Part shown: piece after piece, positions 1 through 8,408 of the stretch
How the letters are laid out: each line of letters starts with the position of its first letter
How positions within the stretch are numbered: position 1 is the first letter of the stretch
NCBI RefSeq assembly: GCF_049943955.1
Contig: NZ_JBNFTW010000001.1
Coordinates: forward strand, 310,001 to 374,000
Direction: 5' to 3'
From: Desulfosporosinus sp049943955
GTDB lineage: Bacteria > Bacillota > Desulfitobacteriia > Desulfitobacteriales > Desulfitobacteriaceae
DNA: 64,000 nucleotides
Program-made: the position numbers and the translations under genes
The notes under the pieces: generated by a model
Told to the model about the DNA's origin: nothing
The model's input: only the letters and a program-made list of their open reading frames with translations
Database searches by the model: none

Positions 1-239
1 TCAACCTCAGGGGCACTGTCAAAGAACATATCTATGTGGGCTCGATTATCAAGACAATCATTGAGCTGCCTAATGGACAGGACCTTAAAATGAGTTTGTT
101 GGCAGGCACACCACTGATTGCTCCAGGCGAGGTCGTTTGGGTCTATTGGGAAAAGGATGGTACCGTTGTTCTCCATACTCATGAGGAAACTCTCTATAAT
201 CTCATAGAGCAGGTCCCAAAAATCGAGGTGAGTGTATGA
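1..239 (+). CDS. potA: PotA, polyamine ABC transporter ATPase (C-terminal end)
   Basis: Only the last 79 codons are inside the window; the reading frame is open from base 3. The piece reads as the C-terminal TOBE-like regulatory domain of a spermidine/putrescine importer ATPase, with the typical GTVKEHIYVGS stretch near its start. The Walker motifs lie upstream, outside the window. Its TGA stop overlaps the ATG of the next gene (ATGA), so translation of the permease is probably coupled. The identity as PotA rests mostly on the two PotBC-type permeases that follow. Confidence 0.85.
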   Translation, partial: NLRGTVKEHIYVGSIIKTIIELPNGQDLKMSLLAGTPLIAPGEVVWVYWEKDGTVVLHTHEETLYNLIEQVPKIEVSV

Positions 240-1150
240 ATACCGTGACTCCACCTGCAGTTTCGTTCAGAGCAAAGACAACCGCATCTAAGCAGCGAAT
301 GGCCCTTTCCCGAAGTATTCCGCTTTTCCTGATGGTTGGTCCGGTCATCCTATGGCTTTTAATTTTCGTCGCCGCTCCTCTGGCGTATATCCTTGTAATC
401 AGCTTTATGAAAAAAGGTACTTATGGAGGAGTAGTTGCTAACTTAAATTTTCAAAACTATCTGCGGATCGATGATCCCCTTTACTTGAAGATCTTTCTTG
501 TTTCCATTGTCATTGCTCTGGCAACCACTGTACTCTGCCTGACGATAGGCTATCCCTTCGCCTATATCATTGCCAGGGCCAGTAACCGCAACAAAAGTAT
601 TCTGCTTTCTCTGATCATGCTGCCGTTTTGGACTAACTCACTTATTCGTACTTATGGCTGGATAATCCTGCTGCGGACGAACGGTACCTTTAATACACTG
701 CTGCAATCGGCGCACTTGATTTCTCGACCACTCCAGTTGCTTTATACAAACGGAGCGGTGATGGTCGGAATGGTCTATACCCTGTTTCCATTTATGGTGC
801 TGCCCCTTTACAGCTCAATCGAGAAACTTGATCGTTCTTTGCTGGAAGCCGCCAACGATCTTGGTGCCAAGCCGCGGCGAGCTTTTTGGCGGGTAACGCT
901 CCCGCTTACCGTTCCGGGTGTCTTTGCCGGCTGCATCCAAGTCTTTATCCCGACGCTTGGCTACTTCTTCATCAGTGACCTATTAGGAGGCGGCAATTCC
1001 ATCCTCGTTGGCAATCTTATCAGAAACCAATTTCTTGCGGCAAGAGATTGGCCCTTCGGTGCAGCCCTGTCGATTCTCCTGATTGTCTTCACCATCGTCT
1101 TGATGAGAGTCTACAAGCACTTCGGCGGTAGTCTCGAAAATATTACTTAA
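236..1150 (+). CDS. potB: PotB, polyamine ABC transporter permease
   Basis: Inner-membrane permease of 304 residues, normal length for PotB. About six hydrophobic helices are visible, the first near residues 29-55 after a polar N-terminus. The cytoplasmic EAA loop that contacts the ATPase is at about residues 203-228 (LLEAANDLGA followed by LPLTVPG). It starts inside the potA stop codon and is followed 13 bases later by potC, which has its own GGGGGG-type ribosome binding site. It forms the membrane channel with PotC for spermidine or putrescine uptake. The substrate cannot be read from the sequence, but the downstream catabolic genes favour putrescine. Confidence 0.93.
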   Translation: MNTVTPPAVSFRAKTTASKQRMALSRSIPLFLMVGPVILWLLIFVAAPLAYILVISFMKKGTYGGVVANLNFQNYLRIDDPLYLKIFLVSIVIALATTVLCLTIGYPFAYIIARASNRNKSILLSLIMLPFWTNSLIRTYGWIILLRTNGTFNTLLQSAHLISRPLQLLYTNGAVMVGMVYTLFPFMVLPLYSSIEKLDRSLLEAANDLGAKPRRAFWRVTLPLTVPGVFAGCIQVFIPTLGYFFISDLLGGGNSILVGNLIRNQFLAARDWPFGAALSILLIVFTIVLMRVYKHFGGSLENIT

Positions 1151-1163
1151 GGGGGGTAAGGTT

Positions 1164-1967
1164 ATGAATTCAAGCAACAAACAGTTAACCAAGCTCCTGT
1201 CGGCGGTCTTTGTGACCCTGATCTATATTTTTCTCTACCTGCCCATCGCGATCATTGTCTTTTTCTCGTTTAATTCCTCTAAGCTCAATATCGTTTTTCA
1301 GGGATTCACTCTCCAGTGGTACGGCGTTATGCTGCAGAACACGGATCTTATGTCGGCCTTAGAAAACACAGCGATCGTTGCCGTTTCTACCGTTGTCATC
1401 TCGGTTTTTATTGGCACCCTTGCCGCTATAGGAATGTTTCGTTATCAATTTAGGGGTAAAAGTATTGTCGACTCCTTCCTCTATATCCCCATTGTTATCC
1501 CCGAGATCGTCATGGGTATCTCTTTGCTCGCCTTTTACCACATCCTGAATATTAGTCTGGGCATTACGACGCTGATTATTGCCCATGTCACCTTTTCGAT
1601 ACCCTATGTTGTTGTCACGGTGCGTTCACGCATCTCCGGCTATGACATGTCGGTGGAAGAAGCGGCGATGGACCTGGGTGCTACCCGCCTGCACACTCTT
1701 TTGCGCATCACGCTGCCGATCATCGCCCCAGGGATTCTCGCCGGTGCTATGCTGGCCCTCACCCTGTCGCTGGATGATGTGATCGTTAGCTTTTTCACCA
1801 CCGGTGTGGATAGCGTGACGCTGCCTATTTATATCTTCAATAAGGTTAAAACAGGAGTCTCACCAGATATCAATGCCTTAATCACTGTGATTATTCTGAT
1901 CACGCTCTTAATTCTTGTGGTCATGCGAACCTTCGAAGCCAAAACCTCTAAAAAGGGTCTGGTTTAA
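1164..1967 (+). CDS. potC: PotC, polyamine ABC transporter permease
   Basis: Second permease subunit, 267 residues, with about six membrane segments beginning at residues 10-35. The EAA loop is at about residues 165-190 (EEAAMDLGA and LPIIAPG). It pairs with PotB. A PotD substrate-binding protein would normally follow; here the next gene is an aldehyde dehydrogenase, so the binding protein is probably upstream of the window or elsewhere. The ribosome binding site AAGGGGGG sits just upstream of the chosen ATG. Confidence 0.93.
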   Translation: MNSSNKQLTKLLSAVFVTLIYIFLYLPIAIIVFFSFNSSKLNIVFQGFTLQWYGVMLQNTDLMSALENTAIVAVSTVVISVFIGTLAAIGMFRYQFRGKSIVDSFLYIPIVIPEIVMGISLLAFYHILNISLGITTLIIAHVTFSIPYVVVTVRSRISGYDMSVEEAAMDLGATRLHTLLRITLPIIAPGILAGAMLALTLSLDDVIVSFFTTGVDSVTLPIYIFNKVKTGVSPDINALITVIILITLLILVVMRTFEAKTSKKGLV

Positions 1968-2028
1968 AACCCATAAACTTGCCTGAGTCAGGACTTCCCG
2001 ATTAATAAATTTAGAGAGGAGCTTATGT

Positions 2029-3504
2029 ATGGAACGTATCGAAAAAATGTATATTGACGGTCAATGGGTGCCGGCGCTTGCCGGTAAGACCCGAGACGTT
2101 ATCAATCCAGCCGACGCCAGTGTTCTGGCAACCATAGCTGAAGGCGCTGCGGAAGATGTGCAGCTTGCCGTCGCTGCAGCCAAGAGGGCTTTTTATGAAG
2201 ACGGCTGGATGGTAACGCCTCCAAGTGAACGCGCCAGGCTTATGTTTGCTCTCGCCGACTCACTGGAAAAGCGGGCGGAGGAATTTGCCAAGCTGGAAAC
2301 TCAGAACAACGGCAAAGCTCTCCGCGAGGCTCAGTGCGATGTCAGTGATGCGGTCGCTTGTTTTAGGTATTACGCCGGTCTTGCCACCAAGCCCCATGGT
2401 CAGACTTATGATGTAGCTGATCCGATGCAGACTCTGGTTGTGCGCGAGCCCATCGGTGTCTGTGGTCAGATCGTTCCTTGGAATTATCCGCTGTTGATGG
2501 CTGCCTGGAAATTAGCTCCGGCTCTCGCGGCAGGCAATACAGTTGTCTTTAAGCCCTCAGAGCTAACCCCATTGACGGTCATCAGGCTTTTTGAACTTAT
2601 TGACGTAGTGGGTTATCCCAAGGGGGTAGCTAACCTTGTGCTGGGCGCCGGCGATACAGTGGGACACGAGATTGCTGCCAATTTCGATATTGATAAGGTC
2701 GCCTTTACAGGTGGTACTAAGACAGGACGTTCAATTATGATGGCTGCAACAGGCAACATTAAGAATATCTCCCTCGAACTGGGCGGTAAATCGCCAAATA
2801 TTATTTTTGCCGATGCGGATTTTGAGGCGGCTGTGGATTGGACTCTTTTTGCCATCTTTGTAAACCAAGGTGAGGTCTGCAGCGCTGGCTCCAGGCTCCT
2901 AATTGAAGAGAGTATCCATGACCAATTTCTAGAGAGGCTTGTCGAACGGACTAAGCAGATTAAGGTCGGACCGGGGCTGGAGGAGGACGTCGAGATGGGC
3001 CCCCTGATCAGCGAAACGCACCTGAACCGGGTACTTGATTACATAGAACTGGGAAAAAAAGAGGGCGCCAGGCTGGTGTGCGGTGGAAACCGAATTCTGG
3101 AGGGCGATTTAGAAAAGGGATACTTCGTAGAACCTACGATTTTTATAGACACCTCACCGGAAATGCGCATTGTTCAGGAGGAAATTTTCGGACCGGTGTT
3201 GGTTGTCCAGAAATTCAAAGATGAACAAGAAGCCGTCTCCTTGGCCAACAACACGATTTATGGACTGGCAGGTGGAGTTTTTACGCAAGATGGTGCTAAA
3301 GGACTCCGTGTCATTAAAAAGCTGCGGGCAGGTATTACCTGGATCAACGCTTACAATCCAACGTATAACGAAGCTCCGTGGGGGGGCTACAAACAGAGCG
3401 GTTTGGGTCGCGAACTTGGTACCTTTGGGTTTGAGGAATATACCGAGGTAAAACAGATCAATATCAATCTCGAACCGTCGCCCCTCGGTTGGTTTAAAGA
3501 GTGA
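2029..3504 (+). CDS. NAD(P)-dependent aldehyde dehydrogenase, probable 4-aminobutanal dehydrogenase
   Basis: Aldehyde dehydrogenase of 491 residues, full length for the family. The catalytic cysteine is C284 in NQGEVCSAG and the general base is E250 in LELGGKSPN; the cofactor-binding FTGGT motif is near 226-230. It resembles betaine- or aminobutyraldehyde-type dehydrogenases. Placed between polyamine permeases and a putrescine-type aminotransferase, it most likely oxidises 4-aminobutanal to GABA (a PatD-like role). Betaine aldehyde is an alternative substrate. It starts at an ATG behind GAGAGGAGC, 61 bases after potC, and looks co-transcribed with the transporter. Confidence 0.9.
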   Translation: MERIEKMYIDGQWVPALAGKTRDVINPADASVLATIAEGAAEDVQLAVAAAKRAFYEDGWMVTPPSERARLMFALADSLEKRAEEFAKLETQNNGKALREAQCDVSDAVACFRYYAGLATKPHGQTYDVADPMQTLVVREPIGVCGQIVPWNYPLLMAAWKLAPALAAGNTVVFKPSELTPLTVIRLFELIDVVGYPKGVANLVLGAGDTVGHEIAANFDIDKVAFTGGTKTGRSIMMAATGNIKNISLELGGKSPNIIFADADFEAAVDWTLFAIFVNQGEVCSAGSRLLIEESIHDQFLERLVERTKQIKVGPGLEEDVEMGPLISETHLNRVLDYIELGKKEGARLVCGGNRILEGDLEKGYFVEPTIFIDTSPEMRIVQEEIFGPVLVVQKFKDEQEAVSLANNTIYGLAGGVFTQDGAKGLRVIKKLRAGITWINAYNPTYNEAPWGGYKQSGLGRELGTFGFEEYTEVKQININLEPSPLGWFKE

Positions 3505-3732
3505 TTAGTTTTTCTTTCCGGCTGGAACAGAGTATTTTCAACTTACATTTATGTTAATCGTTGATTTCACTACCAAAAGTAACTATTGCCAAGAGAGCGT
3601 ATTAGGGAAATTTGCGTAAGCGAATGCAGACAAGAAAACGTTAAGCACGTGTCCGAAATTTGATGTTTCTGCAGCAGAATCATTATTTAATTAGGTAGGA
3701 AATTTATGAGGTAAGGGAAAGAGGAGTTTAGA

Positions 3733-5094
3733 ATGAGTAAAGAGCAGGCACTAAAAGAACTTGACAGGGCACTCGGTTATATTACTGGCCACGAGCTCAG
3801 CACAGAAGATAAGGGAAGAATCGTCGAGGATGCGATAGAGAACTATAACACCTATATCAATCCTGGCTGGCTTAAATATCGTAAATCGGTTTCTACGAAT
3901 GCCGCCTTTGTCGAGTGGATGGATCACGACTCTTATTTCTACGATGTTTACGGTGAGGAATTCATTGATTGCCTAGGTGGGTTTGGCATCTATATGTGCG
4001 GTCATAGAAATCCGGAAATCTTAAAGGCGGTCGAGGCACAGCTTCACCGGCAAGCACTGCACAGCCAAGAACTGCTTGATCCGCTGCGCGGTTATCTTGC
4101 CAAAGCGGTGGCTGAAATTACCCCTGGCGACTTGCAATACTGCTTTTTTACTAATGGCGGTGCCGAAGCAGTTGAGATGGCGCTTAAACTCGCCCGTATT
4201 GCCACGGGCGGCCGCTGGTATATCTCCAGCATCGGAGGCTTCCACGGCAAATCAATGGGGGCTCTGTCAATGGGGGGAAAGGGTACTTACCGCATTCCCT
4301 ATCTGCCTATAGTGCAGCAGGTGCAGCACGTGGAATATGGAGTGGCAGCAGATATCCGTAAAGCAATCAAAAACCTCACAGCAGTGGGAGAGAAGGTAGC
4401 GGCTGTCATCCTTGAACCGATCCAGGGCGAAGCCGGTGTTATCGTCCCGCCTCAAGGCTATCTTCGGGAGGTTCGCCAGATCTGTGACGAATATGGGGTC
4501 TGTTTAATCTTTGATGAGATCCAGACCGGCATGGGGCGGACGGGTTCTATGTTTCGCTGCGAGGAAGAAGGGGTAACCCCTGACATCATGACCTACGGCA
4601 AGGCCTTCGGCGGAGGTATCATGCCCATCACGGGCATTATAGCCCGGCCACATCTATGGACACAGGAACTCCAGGATAATCCTTGGATACTTGGCTCCCC
4701 AACCTTCGGCGGCAATCCCCTGGCCTGCGCCGCGGCAATTGCCACGATAAACTTCATGCTCAAATATGACATACCGCGGCAGGCAAAAGAAAAAGGTCAA
4801 TATCTCATGAGCAAGCTGAAGGAGGTCCAGGCCAAGTATCCGCGCGTTCTCAGTGAAATCCGCGGCATCGGCTTGATGATTGGGGTTGAGTTTCCGAAGT
4901 CGGAGATCGGCTACATCGTGGCCAAAGGCATGTTCGCGCGACGTGTCATGACAGCCGGGACTCTCAACAATTCTAAGGTAATCCGCTTTGAGCCTGCAGC
5001 GACCACTTCTTACGAGGATTTCAACATCGTTGTTGAACGCTTTGAGGAGGCAGTCTCTGAAGCAGATAGGCAGATTGAGAAGTGGAGGTCTTAA
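3733..5094 (+). CDS. patA: Class III aminotransferase, putrescine aminotransferase type
   Basis: PLP-dependent class III (ornithine/acetylornithine-type) aminotransferase of 453 residues. The PLP-binding lysine is K290 in MTYGKAFGGG; the paired acidic residues D261-E262 sit in IFDEIQTGMGRTG; the phosphate-contact stretch is FFTNGGAEAVE near 138-148. Length and N-terminus (an extra roughly 60 residues before the core) match putrescine-2-oxoglutarate aminotransferase (YgjG/PatA). It would convert putrescine to 4-aminobutanal. The 228-base gap before it may carry its own promoter, though I could not identify one. The ribosome binding site GAGGAG lies 8 bases before the ATG. Confidence in the exact substrate is moderate. 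Confidence 0.88.
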   Translation: MSKEQALKELDRALGYITGHELSTEDKGRIVEDAIENYNTYINPGWLKYRKSVSTNAAFVEWMDHDSYFYDVYGEEFIDCLGGFGIYMCGHRNPEILKAVEAQLHRQALHSQELLDPLRGYLAKAVAEITPGDLQYCFFTNGGAEAVEMALKLARIATGGRWYISSIGGFHGKSMGALSMGGKGTYRIPYLPIVQQVQHVEYGVAADIRKAIKNLTAVGEKVAAVILEPIQGEAGVIVPPQGYLREVRQICDEYGVCLIFDEIQTGMGRTGSMFRCEEEGVTPDIMTYGKAFGGGIMPITGIIARPHLWTQELQDNPWILGSPTFGGNPLACAAAIATINFMLKYDIPRQAKEKGQYLMSKLKEVQAKYPRVLSEIRGIGLMIGVEFPKSEIGYIVAKGMFARRVMTAGTLNNSKVIRFEPAATTSYEDFNIVVERFEEAVSEADRQIEKWRS

Positions 5095-5164
5095 AAACTG
5101 GATAAATCAAACATCATGGGGAGAGACGCTGAGCTTCTCTCCCTGCACCTTTGGAGGTTTAATT

Positions 5165-6298
5165 ATGCTGGAATTTCAGTATCATTTGCCGGTTAATCTC
5201 GTGTTCGGCTGCGGAAAATCAGATACCATTGGTGAAAAGGCGGCCGCACTGGGCAAGCGCGTCCTGCTCGTCACCGGCGGAAGCAGCACCCAACGTTCTG
5301 GTCTTTTGCCTAAGATTGAAGCACTTCTGCAAGAGAATGATGTTTCCTTTTGTTTATTTGATAAGATCACCCCGAATCCTTTGACCACCACAATCTATGA
5401 AGGTGCAGCACTGGCAGCTTCGGAGGGCTGCGACGTTATAATCGGCGTAGGTGGAGGCAGTAGTATTGACGCTGCTAAGGGTATTGCCTTTCAAATAGTT
5501 AACGGTGGTGATATCAATGACTTTGTTTTTGGCCGCAAACTCAGTGATAAGGCGCTGCCTGTTATCGCCATACCTACAACTTGCGGTACCGGAAGCGAAG
5601 GAAACGGCTTTGCCGTAATGACCAATCCGAAAACTATGGATAAAAAATCTCTGCGCTGTAAAGCCATTGTGCCTGCATGTTCCATAATAGATCCGCTGCT
5701 TATGACAACCATGCCAAAATCCACGCTGGCTTGCGTTGGTTTTGATGCCCTTTGTCACTGTATGGAGGGGTATTTGTCCTTTCTATCGCAACCGTTGACC
5801 AGAATGCAGGCTTTGGAAGGTATCCGTCTAAGTGCCTATAGCCTTTGTAAGGTATATGATGATCCGTCCGATCTTGATAGCTGGGAGCAGCTTTGTTTCG
5901 CAAGTACACTTGGCGGAATGGTTATTAATACAGCCGGTGTTACAGCACCGCATGGATTGGAACATCCTGCAAGCGGTTTAAAAAATATAGTCCATGGCAG
6001 GGGGCTAGCTGCCCTTACCCCGGTGATTTTTGAAGAATCAATCAGTGGTGCACCTGAGAAATTTGCTGTTATTTCCAAACTTTTAGGAGGTAAGGATGAA
6101 AATGACTGTGTAGCGAAAGTTAGGGAATTGCTTACTAAAATTGATTTAGCAACAACTCTGGGCGAGCAGGGAATTACTCTGGAAGATGTGGATTGGATGG
6201 CGGAAAATTGCCTTAAAGTTTCTGCGGCCGGAATCGCTAATCACCCGGTTGTATTTAGTTTGGAAGATATTAAAAGGATATACCGGAAAGCAATCTAA
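5165..6298 (+). CDS. Iron-containing alcohol dehydrogenase, possible 4-hydroxybutyrate dehydrogenase
   Basis: Group III metal-dependent alcohol dehydrogenase, 377 residues. The nucleotide-binding GGGSSID motif is near residues 96-102. Metal ligands can be placed at D194 and H198 (GFDALCHCMEG), with later histidines in GLEHPASGL and NIVHGRG. The frame is open further upstream, but the start chosen has a clear GGAGG 8 bases before the ATG and gives the normal family N-terminus (FQYHLPVNLVFGCG). In this operon it may reduce succinate semialdehyde to 4-hydroxybutyrate after GABA transamination; that is inferred from context, and a simple alcohol substrate is possible. Confidence 0.88.
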   Translation: MLEFQYHLPVNLVFGCGKSDTIGEKAAALGKRVLLVTGGSSTQRSGLLPKIEALLQENDVSFCLFDKITPNPLTTTIYEGAALAASEGCDVIIGVGGGSSIDAAKGIAFQIVNGGDINDFVFGRKLSDKALPVIAIPTTCGTGSEGNGFAVMTNPKTMDKKSLRCKAIVPACSIIDPLLMTTMPKSTLACVGFDALCHCMEGYLSFLSQPLTRMQALEGIRLSAYSLCKVYDDPSDLDSWEQLCFASTLGGMVINTAGVTAPHGLEHPASGLKNIVHGRGLAALTPVIFEESISGAPEKFAVISKLLGGKDENDCVAKVRELLTKIDLATTLGEQGITLEDVDWMAENCLKVSAAGIANHPVVFSLEDIKRIYRKAI

Positions 6299-6436
6299 AG
6301 AAAAAGTATCCCACGCAACGTAAGGCATACTTATTGCCGGGAAAGTTCCATTTTCATTTTCCCAACCTCTGTGGTGCCGAGAAGCAGTATGAGAGTCTGA
6401 TAGGTATAAAACATTTTATATGTAAGGAGATAATTT

Positions 6437-7789
6437 ATGATGCTTAGAGATGCTTTGCCAACGATAAATACGCCTTTGCCGGGCCCGAAGGCCAAAGCAA
6501 TAATAGAAAGGAGAGGAGAGGCTGTTCCACGTGCCATAAACTGTGTTTATCCCTGCGTAATCAGCAGAGGAGAAGGTGCAATGTTGGAAGATGTGGACGG
6601 TAATATTTTTCTCGATTGGGTTGGAGGAGTAGGTGTACTGAATATAGGGTACAGTCATCCTGAACTAATAGAGGCTGTCAAAGAACAGTCCGATAAATAT
6701 TTCCATGCTATGATGAACATAGTGACTCATGAAGGATATATTAAGCTGGCAGAAAAAATGAACCAAATTATCCCCGTCAAAGGTGAAAAAAGAAAGACGA
6801 TGTTTGTAAACTCCGGTGCAGAGGCTGTTGAAAATGCCGTTAAAATTGCTAAGTCTTATACGAAGCGACCTAATATCATCGTATTTTCGGGCGCTTTTCA
6901 TGGCAGAACCCTGCTTGCTTCTGCTATGACTTCCAAAAAGGCTTATTCCTTCGGTATTGGTCCATTCCCAGATGGGGTATACCGAGCAGAATTTCCCTAT
7001 CTATTTAGAGGACCGCAAGGATATTCGGAAGAAGAGAAAATAGCTTATTATGCGGATAAATTTCAAAAAGTATTTGAAGAAGCATCACCGCCAGAATATG
7101 TGGCTGCGGTTGTTTTCGAGCCTGTGCAAGGAGAGGGTGGCTTTATTCCTGCACCTTTAGAGTGGGTCAAGGCTATCAGAAAACTATGTGATGAAAGCGG
7201 TATTCTAATGATTGCCGATGAAGTTCAGACGGGCTTTGCTCGTTCGGGCAAGATGTTTGTTTCAAACTACTGGGCTGAGGCTGGCTGTCCTCCAGACATT
7301 ATAACAACTGCAAAATCTATTGCCGGCGGAATTCCACTTAGCGCCGTTACAGCCAGCGCCCAAATTTTTGACGGTGTTAAAAGCAGTATTATCGGAGGTA
7401 CTTTCGGCGGAAACCCTATTGCCTGCGCGTCTGCCCTAAAGGTTATAGAAATTATTGAGCGGGATAATATGTGTGAACGTTCTCTAGATATTGCTGAAAT
7501 ATGTAAAGAAAAATTTAACCAGTGGAAAGAGAAATATGAAGAGGTTGGTGACGTAAGAGGTATAGGTTGTATGATGGGCATTGAATTCGTTACCGACAAA
7601 AAGAGTAAGAATCCTAATCCCAAATTGGTTACGGATATTGTGAAGTGTGCGGCATCAAATGGCTTGATCATAGAAAGTGCGGGAATTTATGCAAATGTCA
7701 TAAGATTTTTGTGCCCATTGGTTGTTACCGATGCTCAGCTCAAAAGGGGATTGCAAATTTTAGAGTCAGCCATTGAGAAATGCAGATAG
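6437..7789 (+). CDS. gabT: Class III aminotransferase, 4-aminobutyrate aminotransferase type
   Basis: PLP enzyme of 450 residues, GabT-like. The Schiff-base lysine is K293 in TTAKSIAGGIP, preceded by the acidic pair D261-E262 in MIADEVQTGFARSG. The N-terminal LPGPKAKAIIERR is typical of GABA aminotransferases. It likely moves the amino group of GABA to 2-oxoglutarate, giving succinate semialdehyde. An alternative ATG lies one codon downstream; TAAGGAGA precedes both. Codon use looks slightly more AT-rich than in the preceding aminotransferase, so the two class III enzymes are probably not recent duplicates. Confidence 0.9.
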   Translation: MMLRDALPTINTPLPGPKAKAIIERRGEAVPRAINCVYPCVISRGEGAMLEDVDGNIFLDWVGGVGVLNIGYSHPELIEAVKEQSDKYFHAMMNIVTHEGYIKLAEKMNQIIPVKGEKRKTMFVNSGAEAVENAVKIAKSYTKRPNIIVFSGAFHGRTLLASAMTSKKAYSFGIGPFPDGVYRAEFPYLFRGPQGYSEEEKIAYYADKFQKVFEEASPPEYVAAVVFEPVQGEGGFIPAPLEWVKAIRKLCDESGILMIADEVQTGFARSGKMFVSNYWAEAGCPPDIITTAKSIAGGIPLSAVTASAQIFDGVKSSIIGGTFGGNPIACASALKVIEIIERDNMCERSLDIAEICKEKFNQWKEKYEEVGDVRGIGCMMGIEFVTDKKSKNPNPKLVTDIVKCAASNGLIIESAGIYANVIRFLCPLVVTDAQLKRGLQILESAIEKCR

Positions 7790-7855
7790 AATTGAATTTG
7801 CTATCCTTTTGAACTGGGAAGCAACAGGGTATGTTAGTCAAAGATAGGAGTAAGT

Positions 7856-8074
7856 ATGGAAGTTATTTATGAAATCAAGTGCCAACATTGTAACAATAAA
7901 ATTAAGATTAGCAATTCTGAGATGAAAGGGGTTCATGCTTTTCACGACGGTCGAACCTATATGTATTTCAGATGTCCGGAATGTGTAAGAATATGTCATT
8001 GTTTTAGAGAAAGAGATAATAACAACATCAAATTTTGTAATATGAATTTTACGGACAGCAAATACGGCGATTAA
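7856..8074 (+). CDS. Small zinc-ribbon-like protein, function unknown
   Basis: A 72-residue protein with a good ribosome binding site (TAGGAG, 8 bases before ATG). It has CxxC knuckles at CQHC (residues 10-13) and CPEC (about 41-44), and further cysteines in ICHC and FCN, which suggests one bound zinc. The middle contains two histidines (GVHAFHDG). No signal peptide or membrane segment is seen. It is the last gene of the polyamine-side block before a convergent spacer. I do not recognise the family; the small size and knuckles would fit a regulator or metal-binding accessory protein. Confidence 0.6.
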   Translation: MEVIYEIKCQHCNNKIKISNSEMKGVHAFHDGRTYMYFRCPECVRICHCFRERDNNNIKFCNMNFTDSKYGD

Positions 8075-8408
8075 GCTTGAGGCTCCAAGTGCGGCTCACT
8101 AGATGAGTACAGATAACTTTGGCCGGGACACTCTTCAGCCGAGTGATCTTTGGTGCAAGAATTTCTTTGTGGACAGGGTTAATTGAAGTCGGAATTATAC
8201 CCGCCAGGACTATGGCTAGTTTATCAAGTTTTCGAAGGCCCCACCCCCACTTTTACAAGTGGGGGTGGGGCCTTCGAAAACTTCAGGTGGAGTAGAGTCC
8301 TCCTTCGCCGCCAAGTATTCCTATTGAGAAAGGTGGCTCGGCAATAATGTCCACTGGACATTATTGTATCTGAAGCCCCGATGTTCAGCTTTAGCTGAAC
8401 GAGTTCAC
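8075..8408. other. Convergent spacer with repeat copy A
   Basis: This 334-base spacer lies between the 3' ends of the zinc-ribbon gene and the minus-strand kinase. The first 150 bases show no reading frame or motif I recognise. The rest is the dispersed palindromic repeat described separately. The strong stem at its start may also end transcription from both sides, although it lacks a clear T-run. Confidence 0.6.
8226..8408 (+). repeat. Dispersed palindromic repeat, copy A
   Basis: Begins with a perfect 25-base inverted repeat (8226-8250 and 8259-8283) around an 8-base loop. There follow a spacer with GTAGAGTCCTCCTTCGCCGC, a perfect palindrome at 8342-8366 (12+1+12) and a hairpin at 8383-8400 (GTTCAGCT/AGCTGAAC). 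It ends GAGTTCAC. CTTCAG at 8281 can pair with CTGAAG at 8370, closing a multi-branched fold. Two further copies occur in the window. The architecture resembles the right end of IS200/IS605-type elements, but no transposase is nearby. Confidence 0.75.

Noticed and set aside
5354..5758. 134-codon minus-strand reading frame inside the iron alcohol dehydrogenase gene
   Set aside because: Antisense shadow of a conserved enzyme with no start signals of its own.
7267..7671. 134-codon minus-strand reading frame inside the GABA aminotransferase gene
   Set aside because: It lies wholly within a well-supported gene, has no ribosome binding site and shows no family pattern.
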